64,000 nucleotides of DNA, taken from contig JAODUP010000440.1 in assembly GCA_025642065.1 (NCBI GenBank), positions 218,501 through 282,500 of the forward strand, written 5' to 3'. The DNA comes from Paralvinella palmiformis. Its lineage: Eukaryota > Annelida > Polychaeta > Terebellida > Alvinellidae. Below are positions 27,104 to 40,498 of the stretch, piece by piece (position 1 is the stretch's first letter; each line of letters opens with the position of its first letter). The position numbers were made by a program, and so were the translations under genes. The notes below the pieces were generated by a model that did not search any database, was not told the DNA's origin, and worked only from the letters and a program-made list of their open reading frames with translations.

Positions 27104-28154
27104 GTACTAACAATAATACCTTCTATATTTTGTCTGTTTATTTAGTGAGTGATGAGAATGGTGATCTCTGTGATACAGCTGGTATGTGACTGTAGTGACG
27201 TTAATCTATTTACTTTGTTCTGATGTTGTGTTTGTCATTATTTTCGTGTAAGCATTATTAACCTGTCCTTGTCTGAGGTTAGAAGTCATAATGATGTGTG
27301 GGTCATGCCAGGTTGCCATTTGCTGTTCAGAAGTTGAGGTGTCGTCTTTTAAAGTCTTACATTTAGCTGCCAGGTTTCTATTGACCAGTGCATTTCTGTA
27401 ACATTGGAACTTGCATGCTCACATGCTCATACAGACAGAAATATATGGATGGTGATGGCAGTAATTAGAGACAGACCCACAGACAGGCAGACAGATGGAC
27501 GGAAAAGCTCACTTATCTAGGTTAACCATGAAGGTGGCCGATTTTCAGATGTTCCTGAATATTTCCACTGGCTTCTAATATCGTATTTAAAAAAAAAACC
27601 TAAGCTTAATTAACAAAGAATTTTATATAACGGCATGTAAATTTCTGTTAGTATGGAGCCTAACTGTTTCTTTGTGAACTAGCTATGGCAATTATCTTCT
27701 GATGAATCGTGTCGAAGCTTGACTAGTTTGTATCATTTGAAATTGCTGTGATAACGTACCGTACTGACTCTGTAATTTGAAATTAATCATGTTTTCAGTG
27801 CAGTGGACACTTGCTGTATGTGATTTCTAACCTCAGCATTTCCCCCAATTTTTGGTTATATTTCGTTCTGTGTGCATAGCCCACCATTTTCATTTATTTC
27901 TCTTTTAACTGTATATGTATCGCTGTGTGATTAAACTGATTATTTGTTTTGTTTTTTTCCAGTTTATTTCGCTTTCTATGTTAATTAACAGACCTCTTGA
28001 CATACTGATGTTTACTATTATGTAGCGGTTCACTAGATAAGTTAGTGTTGGGACATTTTAATAAACATCAACATATATTTTATGAATTAGATCAACCGTA
28101 TTAAGTTCATTATAATGTTTTATTATTATCTTGTAGCATGCTTTAATACATTCG

Positions 28155-28211
<57 letters not shown>

Positions 28212-29581
28212 CTACATACATACAGATAGATAGATAGATCTAGACAATTAAGTAATGAAAGAATAAATTGGACTGTAAAGTATGTCGCAACTTACATCAG
28301 AATTGTCCGTATTATTGACTATCAAGATGATATAGTAAATAGTAAAGTAATAACTTAGTGCATTAAATAGTTTAATTCATAACAAGATTTATAGAAAAAT
28401 GCCTGATTGAGCCACTGAAGATTGTGAAATGGATTTAATGCACTGTATTCTGGAAAACTTAGCAAATAATCCTTCTGGCTGATCCGAGTGTTTAGGTGGG
28501 CAATGGCTGCAATCAATTCTGGGATTATTAGTATCTATTAAAATGTTGACTTTGCATCTCCTCGTGTTTGGTACACAACAAAGAACAACTGTTACTCGAT
28601 AAGTAATTGGCACTAATAGTGAGGTATCTTGTCAGGTGATTTGTCAGGTGTCTGTGATATTGCAGCTTTATGTTGTCACTGATTTTGCCATTTACCGGCT
28701 AGATGTCGGGGAAATTGTATTTGGAGGTAAAACCTTCGCCGTCTCGTATAACTGTTTTATATTCCGTATTCCTATGGGACTGTCCATTCAATAACGGTCC
28801 CGTCTTTTGTACATCACTGACAGCAGTTCTGAATAACACTTGCAGCAATGATCCCCTTGTGTGCTACAACAAAAAGGTTGATGACACTTTCTACCTGCAC
28901 TGATGGTGATCGGTTTAATTCAACACCGATTATTTGCTGTCAGATCACATATTACAACGCAGAATGAGATCATCCACTGATGTTGTATAAATGTGGAAAT
29001 TTGCAAAAAGCCCAACAAAAACATACACAAGATTTATCAGTATGTCGATGCGTTTTCTGTAAGCTCTGACACTGAACAGTCATATGCTAAGGAAAATATT
29101 CATTTTGGTAGTATCTTAATTTGAATACAATGCTTGCCACAGTGAACGTATCTGGATTATCTAATACCTGAATGTGTGTATTTATATATGCGTATGATAA
29201 AATATATATAACTTGACTGCTTATGAAACTGTGAGCATCTCTGTGGGTGGCCACAACCTATACAACCAGCATTCAATTTCAGCTGGCATCTGTGTAAAGG
29301 ATGTTTCATCTTTTACTGCACCTCATTATCTTTGTGATTAATTGGCCTGTTTAACTTACCATGTGCACAAAGTGGCCATGAATTAATAACGTTTCATATT
29401 TAACATAGCAAACAGGAATGATACATACATGGAAATGATCAATTTTGTTACCGGTAATACTGGAAATTTGGTACAAAAACAGTATCTTTGTATGTTTAAC
29501 TGCAGCATATTAAAAGCATTTTACATGGCAGTTCCTACATGCAAATATAGAAGTACCACAGAAGTATCGCATGTGTGCATG

Positions 29582-29617
<36 letters not shown>

Positions 29618-32600
29618 GTGGCATTCATTATTGTGGTTCTTTGCAGTTCCTGCAGGTCGGTTCACTGGCTCCGGAACACCGACCAGTCCAGCCTCACCTC
29701 CATCCAATGCAAACCATCCCGATCTCCATCTTAAGATACCCAAGGAATGGTAGGTAGTGCTTTGGCTTGAATATTTCTGATGATGTAGATGTTAATCAGA
29801 TGTCTCTCAGTCACAATGAAGAATATCACTTAAATATTATTTTGTTTATTAACTTGAAATGTGGAGTGGTTATTTTATGTGGAATTTATTTGTTTGAGTG
29901 TGTTATTTTTTTGTAAATTTTTCTTTACAAGTACATCTGGGCATATTGCACATAGTGCATAATAATTGATATTTTTACAAGTGTTTTAGTTTATGATGAT
30001 GAAGATGATTTTATTAAGTATTTTCTATTTCAAAGGTTGTTAACAGATAGGTCAGTATCAACAAATGAATATATTTTATATTTTATTATTTATGTTAGAG
30101 ATTTTTACTACATTCTATTATTATAATATTATTTCTCTTATTCCAGGTGAATATATTTTAGTGTATTTTGATTTTGAATAGCTTGTGTATGACTTAACAT
30201 GAAATTCCTTAATGTTTTTTTTTTTTTCTCCATTTAATGGTGTGTTTGATTTTCACCTGAGTTTGTTTATGGTCAAATGAGCCACCAACATTAATCCCTA
30301 ATCCATATTCTAAAAGATTTATCCTCTAAGCATTGACTTGTTTCTGCATTTCTGAAATATTGCACAGTTTGACAAAAACAGTGCTTTCAGAAAGTTGCTT
30401 CATTTATGTGAAAGAATAATTTTCATAATGTTTTTTCCTACAATCCCATTTGTTGTTGCTTTTGGTTGCAAAGAGGGGTTGCATAGGGATGGATAAGGCT
30501 AGATTAATATTTGCCTGTCCGATCATGATATGTCAAAATTAGTCTTAAATTAATAACACGAGAATCCATTTTCTTTATCACGATTACTTTGTATTATTAT
30601 TATTATTATTGTTGTTGTTGTTGTTGTTATTGTTGTTGCTGTCTAGTCTTGAAGGGCAGTTGGTCGCACACTGAACTGCAATCCTTCAGATCTTATAGCT
30701 CTGTTGATGGGATGCTTCGTCACTTCCATAGCAAGTAGTCCATCAGAAATATATCTGAACTGAGTTCAGTAGCAGTGTGATTGTGAAGCAGCAATCCACT
30801 AAATCATTTGAGACTGATCCAAATTCCTTTTTCCTGTTAATTATATCCATGTTGAACATTCAACTAAGCTTTTCAGTACCTCACATTTGGAGTTTCAATT
30901 TAAGGTTGCCTTTAATGGCTTCTGTTAAGTAGTGCAGGGTTCCCACACGCCCAAATTAACGTATTCATTTTCCAGGTCCTGGAAATGTCCTTGAATTTTG
31001 ACAAAATCAGGAAATAAATATTGCCAGTGAAAAAAATCTATATATCTGTAGAAGAAAACTAGTACGAGTACATAGTTTTTATATCACATATTAGTTAAAA
31101 TTTCAATAAAAGTGGGCAGATCAGACAACTAGAAGGGGGGGTGATGAGGAAGCTGTGCCTTGAAAATGTCAATAATCCATCATACATTGAATAAATACAA
31201 TATGCTTTCTCACACGTATCTTGATTTATTATTACCTTTAAATCTTGTATAATTTGTCCTGGAAAATGGTAATTTAGTCCTCAAAATGTCATTGAAAATC
31301 AATGTTATTTTTTTAGTGGTTGTAATATTAAAATGAGCAGTTCATTTCATTAGGAAGATGATATTACTGAAGAAAATATGGAGGTTAAAGTAGTCATTGT
31401 TCAGCTCTTGGTTTGCTGTATAGCCTTCATGAACTCCACCCTTTCTATGCCAATGGTTACATATGACATGTTTGTTGTCATTATAGAGCTATGTCATCAT
31501 TGTATCAAGCTGTGATTGGTTGCCAGATGCCAGATACAGCATGTTTGAGATGCAATCATTAACTTTGTGCTAAATATTTTGGAGGAGATGCCTGCACAAT
31601 AAAAAAGTTTAAATGGTTTGAATACTAAACGAAACAGAACACAAAATAATGAGTCAAGTGGGGTGAGATCTTCCATTGTTATCTTCGTGGCTTCTCTTGT
31701 AAAGCCTTTGAAACGATGATCAATGTTGTCATCATTGGAATTACTGAAAACTGATTGTAATATGATTTTATAAATAAGGGTTCCCCCTCCTTATGGTGAA
31801 CACTTTTAATGAGGACGTGTCAGTGTGCAATATACCCTCAATTAAGGGAAATTCATACCAATGCAGTTATCGATTTTCTTTAGAATGGATTAAAAGCTCA
31901 ATGTGATGAAAATAGATAATTGTACCATGATGTAGTAATTATTCAGACAGTCATATCCAAAGTTTTTTTAAATAATAATGATAGGCTATTTTTTAGTATT
32001 CTATGTAATCTGTAAGATGACCTCTAAGGAGCTTAAAGTCCTTACCGGTAGGCATTTGAATTTTAAAAGTTGTTTTCATTCCCTTCTAATTTTAGCATTT
32101 TATATTGTGGACAGTACCCATGATTTATTTTCTTAATGGTGACCTCAATGCGTCACAGCACTCCAATGTATAAAAATGGATTGATTGATAAAGTTTGTGA
32201 TGTCATAACAGCCAAAACATAGCCATGTAGTAAGTGCTGCAGTTGTTTGTTTCATTGTAGAACTGGTTTTGTTTATCTTGTGAAATAGTGTGATATCAGT
32301 GTTGTGTTCTGTTTGTTACGACTGGTATATTTAGATGTATAGGAGTTTATAGAATGATTGCAAAATATGGTTTGGCGCTGCGTTGTGTACAGATGGAGAA
32401 TATATATTAGATTGGAAATTAAGGTTTCCATTCAGGAATTTCCCCGACCTTGAAAAAAAGTGATGGTGTCTTGGACACATTTTGTCCAATGAATGCAAGA
32501 CAAGTTACACCCCACAAAAATATTATATACATTGAGTCAACATATTACTAGCGACAACTGTCACAACAAAATATAGTATGATATGGGACTGATGAAAAGA

Positions 32601-33444
32601 CTGATTTTGAAGTAAGATGCCATCCCTACCATATACCTGGGAAATGTCAACATGACATGCCCATCTCCTGTAACAAGTGCCACAGTATCTGCTGAAATGA
32701 GACCAGTTGTTCATGATGATGAAAGAGAGCAGTTGTTCATGAAAGAGAGGCACACAGGCTTTATCCAGAGAAACAGAATGATCTAAATATTGGAGTCGTG
32801 CATTGATGTGATGAAGAAAAAAAACACAATCTGATTGTGACGTCACAACTGCTGTTGAATTCACAAGATGGCAGCAGTGCATACTCTCTTGCAGGCACTG
32901 GGGCATGACTAAATATGGCATTGTTTCATTGGGACTATCTTTTTGAAGAGTCTTAACAGTGTGTAAGCTATTAAATAAAAAGTCAGTTGTCTGAGGCCTT
33001 TAACGAGGTAGATGATTTAGATGTAGCAGATTTATGGCTGCATAAATTTGTAATATTCAAATTGTTACTGTAATTGTGATAGGTTTCCCATATCAATAAA
33101 TTGAATGTAAAAATTAAATTCTAACTGAGTCTAAAGGGGGGGGGGGTTATTTCCCACAGATTGTTTAGATTGCTAAAAATGTGTAATGTTTCACCTTTTA
33201 TTATGCCTGATCTTTGTATAGGGTTTTGTTTTATCCATTCATGCTTCATATTGACCATAAGTAGCCTATATGTTCAAAGATATTTTTGTTATATTTATTT
33301 ATCCATACATGTGATTATGTTTGACAGTGGGACCCTACCCAACTACCATCCTCACTCTGATAATCAGCTCACTGTCCCTATAATACATTTTACCCCAATA
33401 TCTGGACCAGGCAGTTACAGTAGGTGGGTACATTAACTGGTCAA

Positions 33445-33490
<46 letters not shown>

Positions 33491-33619
33491 GGCTAATGGT
33501 TTATACTGTGTAACAAATACTGAAGTCCCTTAATTAGAGTTGTGTTATCAGAGTCTAGAACGGTTCACAAGCTTTGGTATCTTTCTTCTATGTCTGTTGT
33601 CCATCCATCTGCCTGTCAG

Positions 33620-33703
<84 letters not shown>

Positions 33704-33736
33704 TGAGCTGATTTTGTGTGTTTGTGTGTGTGTGTG

Positions 33737-33777
<41 letters not shown>

Positions 33778-36700
33778 TACATACACAAACACACAATATC
33801 CAGCATTGCCTGGAAAATAAAACACTTCACTAAATTAGTGACCACTTCACTGAAAGAAAAATACTAGTAATTCTGCATAAATAATAAGTATAGACTTTCA
33901 AACAAGATTTAGATACAGAGATAAGGAATCAGTCAAAGAAGCATTACTTCCAATAAGACATAGACAATCAATTATAAGGTAAGGGCTTATCAATAAATAA
34001 TGTTAACATTCATATAAAAGCTGTTTTGGCTTCCAAAACCCGAACAGTGAGTGTTGGCATACCTGGGACATGGGACAATTTCCATCCGCATTAATAGAAG
34101 AACAAGAAAGGTTAGCTGAGTTGTTGAATGCAGCATTTAGCCTGTTGGCTGCATTAAATTGGGCTGCTCTGCAGCAGGCAACTTTTGTTTGCATTGCTCG
34201 AGTCTTGCTCTTTTTGTTTCGTGGCAGACTCTTGTTGTCTACTCACGGAATGCTTGGTATCATCATCACTGCGGTGGGCTGGACATGATTCCACAGTTTT
34301 CTGTTTCCTGCTCCCTCGCCTCTCTGAATGCCTGAGCACTGAGATGGATTTGGCTTTGGTTCTTTGTTGTTTCCCATTGCAGCCTCTTGGCATGCCTCGA
34401 AACATCAGCGGTGAGGTGAGACTGATGTTCCCTGGTTGCCTATTGCTCACTCCTCCTATCTCCTAACTGTATGGCCATGTGAAGAGCTCCTACAAATGTT
34501 GCTTCACTTTTTTTGGTCCCATCAGTGTACATTCACAACGCTGGCAGTTACTGAGCTGTTCCTGGTGCAAGTGGAAATTCCATGAATTTTCTGGAACATA
34601 TAGATATATTATTGCCTATACTGTGGCAGGCGCCACTTATTTAATGCAACTGCAGGGGCCTTTATATTTAATGCTGATGCAGACTTATTTATTGAAAGCT
34701 CCTGCAGAGGTATGCAGCTTTCAGGCAAGCTGAAATGGTTTAGCAATTTTTGCCTTACAGTTTTGTCATCTTATGATTTCAGGTGATCTCTGAGGTCAAA
34801 TCCAATGCGTTTATGATATTCACCATCAAAAGTTACTCAGTTGAACCTCTTTGGATATTTCTAGAGTGCTTCGTATTGATTTATTTTACACACACACAGG
34901 CGCATGCCTGTGTGTGTGTGTGTGTGTGTATGTGTGTTAGTGAAACTTCATTAACGTAGTATTGAAGAGACTATGAAAATGCATCGAATAGAGTGTGCTC
35001 CATTGAAAAACCTTTAAATTATATTCCTAAAAATATGCTGAAAAATCTTTTTAATTGATCATTTCTTCTGGAAACCTTAGCTTTGGATAAGTTTTGGAAA
35101 CACCAAAGCCATTAGATGACAGACCAAGGTAATTATTTTCAAGAGTAGGACAGCAGGACAACTTTATTTAAATATGTGTTGGATATCGCTTATTGTTTCA
35201 AGGTCTGATTGATCATATCTACACCTTGCCTATGTCCAGTTAGTATAAAGATCATTATCCTATGTGGCCTTATGGTTGATGGATAGGAATTTATAAGTAT
35301 TTAACTTTTTTACATATAAACATGCAAGTATACCTAATATTTAATGGAACCTGAAAGTTAATACATTATAACTGATTAGCATTAAGACAAATGGGAAGAC
35401 CAGCCACTGTTCTATATGGCCATATACATAGTCCAAGTTATTGAGCACTAGATCAATCATCTGCCACAGGATAATGGGCCAAATATTAAATCTGAATTTA
35501 TATGTGTGATATTTTGGCTTTTAAAGCCCTTGTAATATTCTATTTCAGACCCAGAAATCAATTCACTTTTCACGTAATATCCCTGGAAGACATCAGAAAA
35601 ATATTTTCCTGCCTCTTATTTTGATGTAAACAAAGATGTGGCCAGACTTAGATATTACATTGATTTATGAGTGTGAAGGTTGGCTTTCATGAGTATTGGC
35701 CTGTGATGAAGTGAGTTTGAGGTCTTGACCCCAGGTGCTACTCTGCCTGTCATTAAGTTGGATCCATTGATGCTTCCGCTGTGTCTCTGTAGATTAGCTG
35801 TCCTGAAATATTAAAAGACGTGCTAAATTTGAGCTTTTCTCTAACCATTTCAATGTTGGTTTAAATTAATCAAACAGAAACCATAGTCATCACCAGCGAG
35901 TTAAATTATACCCTTTCCCCTTACATTTTCAGTGTTTGCTTATATTTGTCAAACACCAATCGTCGCCATCACCGATCTCGTCAACAGATCGATCAGTGGC
36001 AGTTAAGAAACTACGGGCACACCATCTTAAACTTTTACATTAATTATAGGTTTTGGTTAAATGAATGGTTCAGATCGCTTTAGGTGGCTAAGATCAGTTC
36101 CGAAAAACGATTTGAGGATTTATTTCCACATAAAATGCCATTGAAATACTAAATCCAGCAAGTCTGGTATCTCAGTAGGGATGGTGTCCAATGTCACATT
36201 GTAAATCACGGATGGGGTCTGTTAAACAGGATCTCTATATTTCGTTTTGTATCTTCCGATGCAGACATTTAACAATTTTAAAACTCTGTGTAAGATTGAT
36301 TATTAGCCTTATGGTACTTTTTGGAAACTTTTTATATGAAATGAAATTGATACTTCTCATTTCACCCAGTTTCAACAGTAAATATATATATATATATATA
36401 TTATATATATAGAGAGAGAGAGAGTGAGAGAGAGAACCTTTTTTCTCTTTTGTTTATATATAGTACTAGTAGTACCTTTATGAACTCTTAGCATATAAGG
36501 GAGTAGTGCACCTAATCTTGTAGTTATCTCATTTTAACACAGCTAACAAATCTAGCTTAATGATATCTGCCTTCGTATTTGCTACTTTACTCTGTGTGTG
36601 TGTGTGTTAGTGTGTGTGTGTGTGTGTGTGTGTTAGTGTGTGTGTGTTCCAGCACCACCATTTGCACTTTCTATCACTCTGATTTACAGGAACAACAATA

Positions 36701-39700
36701 TTCGCACTGTAGTGGTACAATCAAGTTAAGGGTAGAATCAGACAATGACGGTTCTTTTTTCATCATTGACATGATCATTATCCAAGAAGTGTACATTCCT
36801 TAAGTATGTCTGTTGTGTGTGTCTGTGTGTGGGGGGGGGGAGGCGATATGCAATCAAAACAGCAGAGGCACAAAGTATGCACAAATAAACAGGAGTCCAT
36901 CTCACTATTCTGCCTGTGTAACGGTCCGTGGTCCAGGAACTGCTGAAATGGAACAGATTGGATATTGTTATGTATCAAGTAAACATTAAACGTAATTATT
37001 TATATTACTAGTCAGGAGAATACAGGGCCCAAGTCTGCATTTCCTGCTTTTTCCATTGCCAGGTAACCTTGCCCTTATGATGAATGACACTTGCTGCTTT
37101 GGCTTGTTCATGTTTGTTTGTGTGCAGTTCTTTACCAGATTTATTATTATACCAGATATTAACTCAGTGCTGTGACAATCATACCAATGACAATAATAGA
37201 ATGAAAGAAATAGAAAGAAAAAAAAAACAGCAGCCATTCTCACAATAAGAACCTATTTGAATACTGGCCTGTTCAGACAGAAATAAACTGCAGTAATGAA
37301 AACGCAGGTCTAAGTAAAAAGACAGGATTTTGCCACAGGAAAAGACAACTTTTTGTTCTAGAGTAGAATTGCATTTCGTAAAATATTGGTCTATGGTAAC
37401 AGAATGATGTGCACATGTATGTGCTCGCGTAGAAATATTAGTCTATTTACAAAGATCAATAACTTGTTAGGCAAATAATATCTTCTTTGCCTGTGTTTTC
37501 TGTTTAATTGCTTATTTGTGCATTTTGTTGTTGTTGTGCCCATTGTTCAGCTTGACATTGTTATGCATATAAATGTATATTATTCGTACTAAACGGTAAC
37601 GATTTAAGTATTGTAGGCTTAATTTGTTAGGCATGATTAACGTAGTCTTTGCATTATTCAAATAACCGTCATATTGCGATTCAGCCGTATTGATGTGTCG
37701 TTTTAAAATAGCTGCAGTTGTCTGAATACGATAATGATTACAAATTTACTATGGCTTCCCGTATTGAACTCTGTTGCTTCTGCCTCTGAATCCCAGCCTC
37801 TCACACCTACACCGTTTCGTCTTCAAATCTTTTTAGTATATGTGCTTTACTATTATTGGTACTTGTATATTATATTTAATCAAATTTCATCATTTCGATT
37901 ATCTATCACCTAAGTAATAACCAGGTTCTTCTATTTTGTTGTATCATATTGTTATAGTTTCTGTGATCCAATAGCCTGTACAATCCTTAGAATGATCCGA
38001 AACATTATGTCACCAATCAATGCTATCTGTTACATAACATCGGCTTTACTAACTATATAGCCTTGATCTGTGAACATAATTTTAGCATTTTATATCTCAC
38101 ACTAACCCAATATTTCTACAATGTCAACAGTTTTATTTGGCTTAGCTAAATGATTTGATTTCATTACATCAGCCATATGACTTTTCTTTTGATCCTATTT
38201 ATGAAATGCTTGTTTACTATTACGATGAATTTAGTTACCATTCCAAATTATTATTCTACTCAAGCATTATAGTCTATGTTTGCAAAGATATGTTGATTTT
38301 GGTGTTAGACATAGCGTCAAAGTTTGTTAATCGAAATAAGTCCTTATATAAACAGCTGTGTTTGTGTGGTAATTAATGGAAGAGCCATGGGTGATCTTTG
38401 ATCATTTATCATTTAAGCGGAGACTCGTTTGTCGGCAGCTATGAAACTCTGTCTCCACCCCATCCATCTCCTACTCCTGAATCCGAGGCACCTCTGGAGA
38501 CAGGAAGCAGCAAAGATGGCTTTTGGATCCTACGCAAAGATACAGAGCGACGTAGCACTTTAGTTAAGATATTGACAGAAGACCAGGATATGGTAAGCAG
38601 CTATAGTGTGGCAGTGTGTGTGTGTGTGTGTGTGTGTGCATACCTGATACTTCTGTGTTAACCAAATTTCTTTTGGGAGTCTGTTTGATGGTTAATTTCT
38701 CTGATGTTGTTCAGCTAATTTGAACATTTCTATATATAAAACATGGCCGTCTATTTTTCAGATCTGTGAAAGATGGCTTCAGCATTTGAACAGAGATGCT
38801 CCAGGACAGAACCGAAAGGTGACCAAGGTACATATTGGTGTATTACAAGTATGCTATTTGTATATGTATATTTTGATATGCTCTGTATTAAAATTGGCAT
38901 CTCTTGTTAATGCTTATATCAGGCATTGATTTTAAAGCACACCCAATACTAATTATTTGACAGTTTGATTTATGCTTAGAGAGGATATGATTCTTTTCAT
39001 TATATGACCTTCATATGTTCTTTCAGAGTCGATCAGTTCGAAAGTTTTAACATTGTTCATATTTGTTAATTTCAGGATCAGCTTGCCAAGTTATTGGAAG
39101 GCTTGAAGGAACACATACGAGATCCACAGAATTGTAAACCAATACAGACAGTGATCAGTGAGTTCCTCGTTTAACCATTAGTATCTGTGTGAATAGATGG
39201 AATGTATTTACGTAATACAGCTGATAAGTTAGTCATGTTGGGGGTGGATTTTGTTGATCAGGAATTTCTCTAGTTTATTTCTGCCGGATATAAAATGTAT
39301 TGCTATAGAAAAAGACACTTGTTTCAGACATTTTTAACATATCTCTGTTCTGTATTTGAAAGGGTAGATCATTTGTGTCTTTAAAAGATATGGCAATAAT
39401 TGGTTTCTACACCAATATCACTGATAAAATGACTATTTATTTGCCACTGCATAAGACACCCTCTTAGAATTTGTAACTAATTCCAGTATTTTACTGAATT
39501 CGAATTTGGTGAATGTTTCACTAGATTTTTAATAATATTGAATGTGGCTGATCTGTTGAATAGGCTACGCACAAATGATTTGCTCTTCTAGATGTGGCAG
39601 CCGAATGTGTAAACAAGCCCTTTTATTACATAAACACACACACACAAACGCACATATTGATGATAGATTTTGTTTGCATCAGTTTACGTTTTATGCCGTA

Positions 39701-40452
39701 CAAAGTAAAATAAGCCATCTTGTCTGCATAAGCTTGATTTAATAATTTTAATAATGGTACCAGTAATAATTATACGATGTCCAACAGTACTCATTGGTCA
39801 ATGAATGCTAGATGCCATAACCATTCCAGTATATAGGTTCTCTGATAATACAGTGATCAGTAAAATAAGCCCTGTGTGATTGATACTGGCAATTTGACAC
39901 CACAGCAACTCTCATAGGAATGTTCATTCAGCCATCCTCTTCATTGTTAACATCCTTCCAGTACAAAATCTAATTGCTTCTGTCAGCTAGTTATTTACAA
40001 TCGAGACATTTAGAGGCTGAAAGAAATTGCTAAGATTTTATATAGTCTCAAGGGGATTCCAACCTGTGATCTGCAGATCACTGTCGTCTTACGCTACCAC
40101 CTGAGTAACCACACTACCAACTGATCATAATGTTTCCAGACTGAAGTTCTATGGATATCACATTAAAAGAATGTTTACGATACACAGTTAGTGAAGCACC
40201 GTAATGCAGTATGCTAATATAATTATGTATGGTAGGCGTGGAACATTGTTTCGTCAATGATTTAGTGTTTCATAAATATACAATTATAAAGTGATAACAT
40301 TTTTCAGATTGTCTAAAGGAGCAGATGGATTTTGATATGATGGCTCTTAATGAACTTCAGCTGGCTGTTTATTTATTTCAAGAAGTGGTCAGTATCTGAT
40401 GCATATTTTTTAAATATGAACTGATGTCATTTAAACATGCATTCTCTCAACT

Positions 40453-40498
<46 letters not shown>

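Larger units (their letters stand above)
29750..38417 (+). other. 8.7-kb intron, repeat-rich, no gene seen
   Basis: The longest intron of the gene. It holds a decayed MITE (30938-31330), compound microsatellites (33447-33778; 34890-34930; 36380-36434; 36593-36650), and a 132-codon minus-strand open frame (32523-32921) with no recognised family. Overlapping open frames on both strands at 34003-34466 look like chance or transposon debris. I found no exon here with matching phase and family similarity. Confidence 0.6.

Noticed and set aside
26683..27189. 168-codon open frame on the + strand and several overlapping frames on both strands
   Set aside because: They are translations of AT, CA, ATC and AC microsatellites (Ile-Tyr, Thr-His, Cys-Val runs). 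Only the last 36 nt, the candidate microexon, has splice-site support.
33540..33845. Open frames rich in Ser-Leu, Cys-Val and Ile-Tyr
   Set aside because: Pure simple-sequence translation from a compound microsatellite.
34003..34466. Overlapping open frames on both strands
   Set aside because: No recognised domain and no phase-compatible splice sites; most likely transposon debris or chance.
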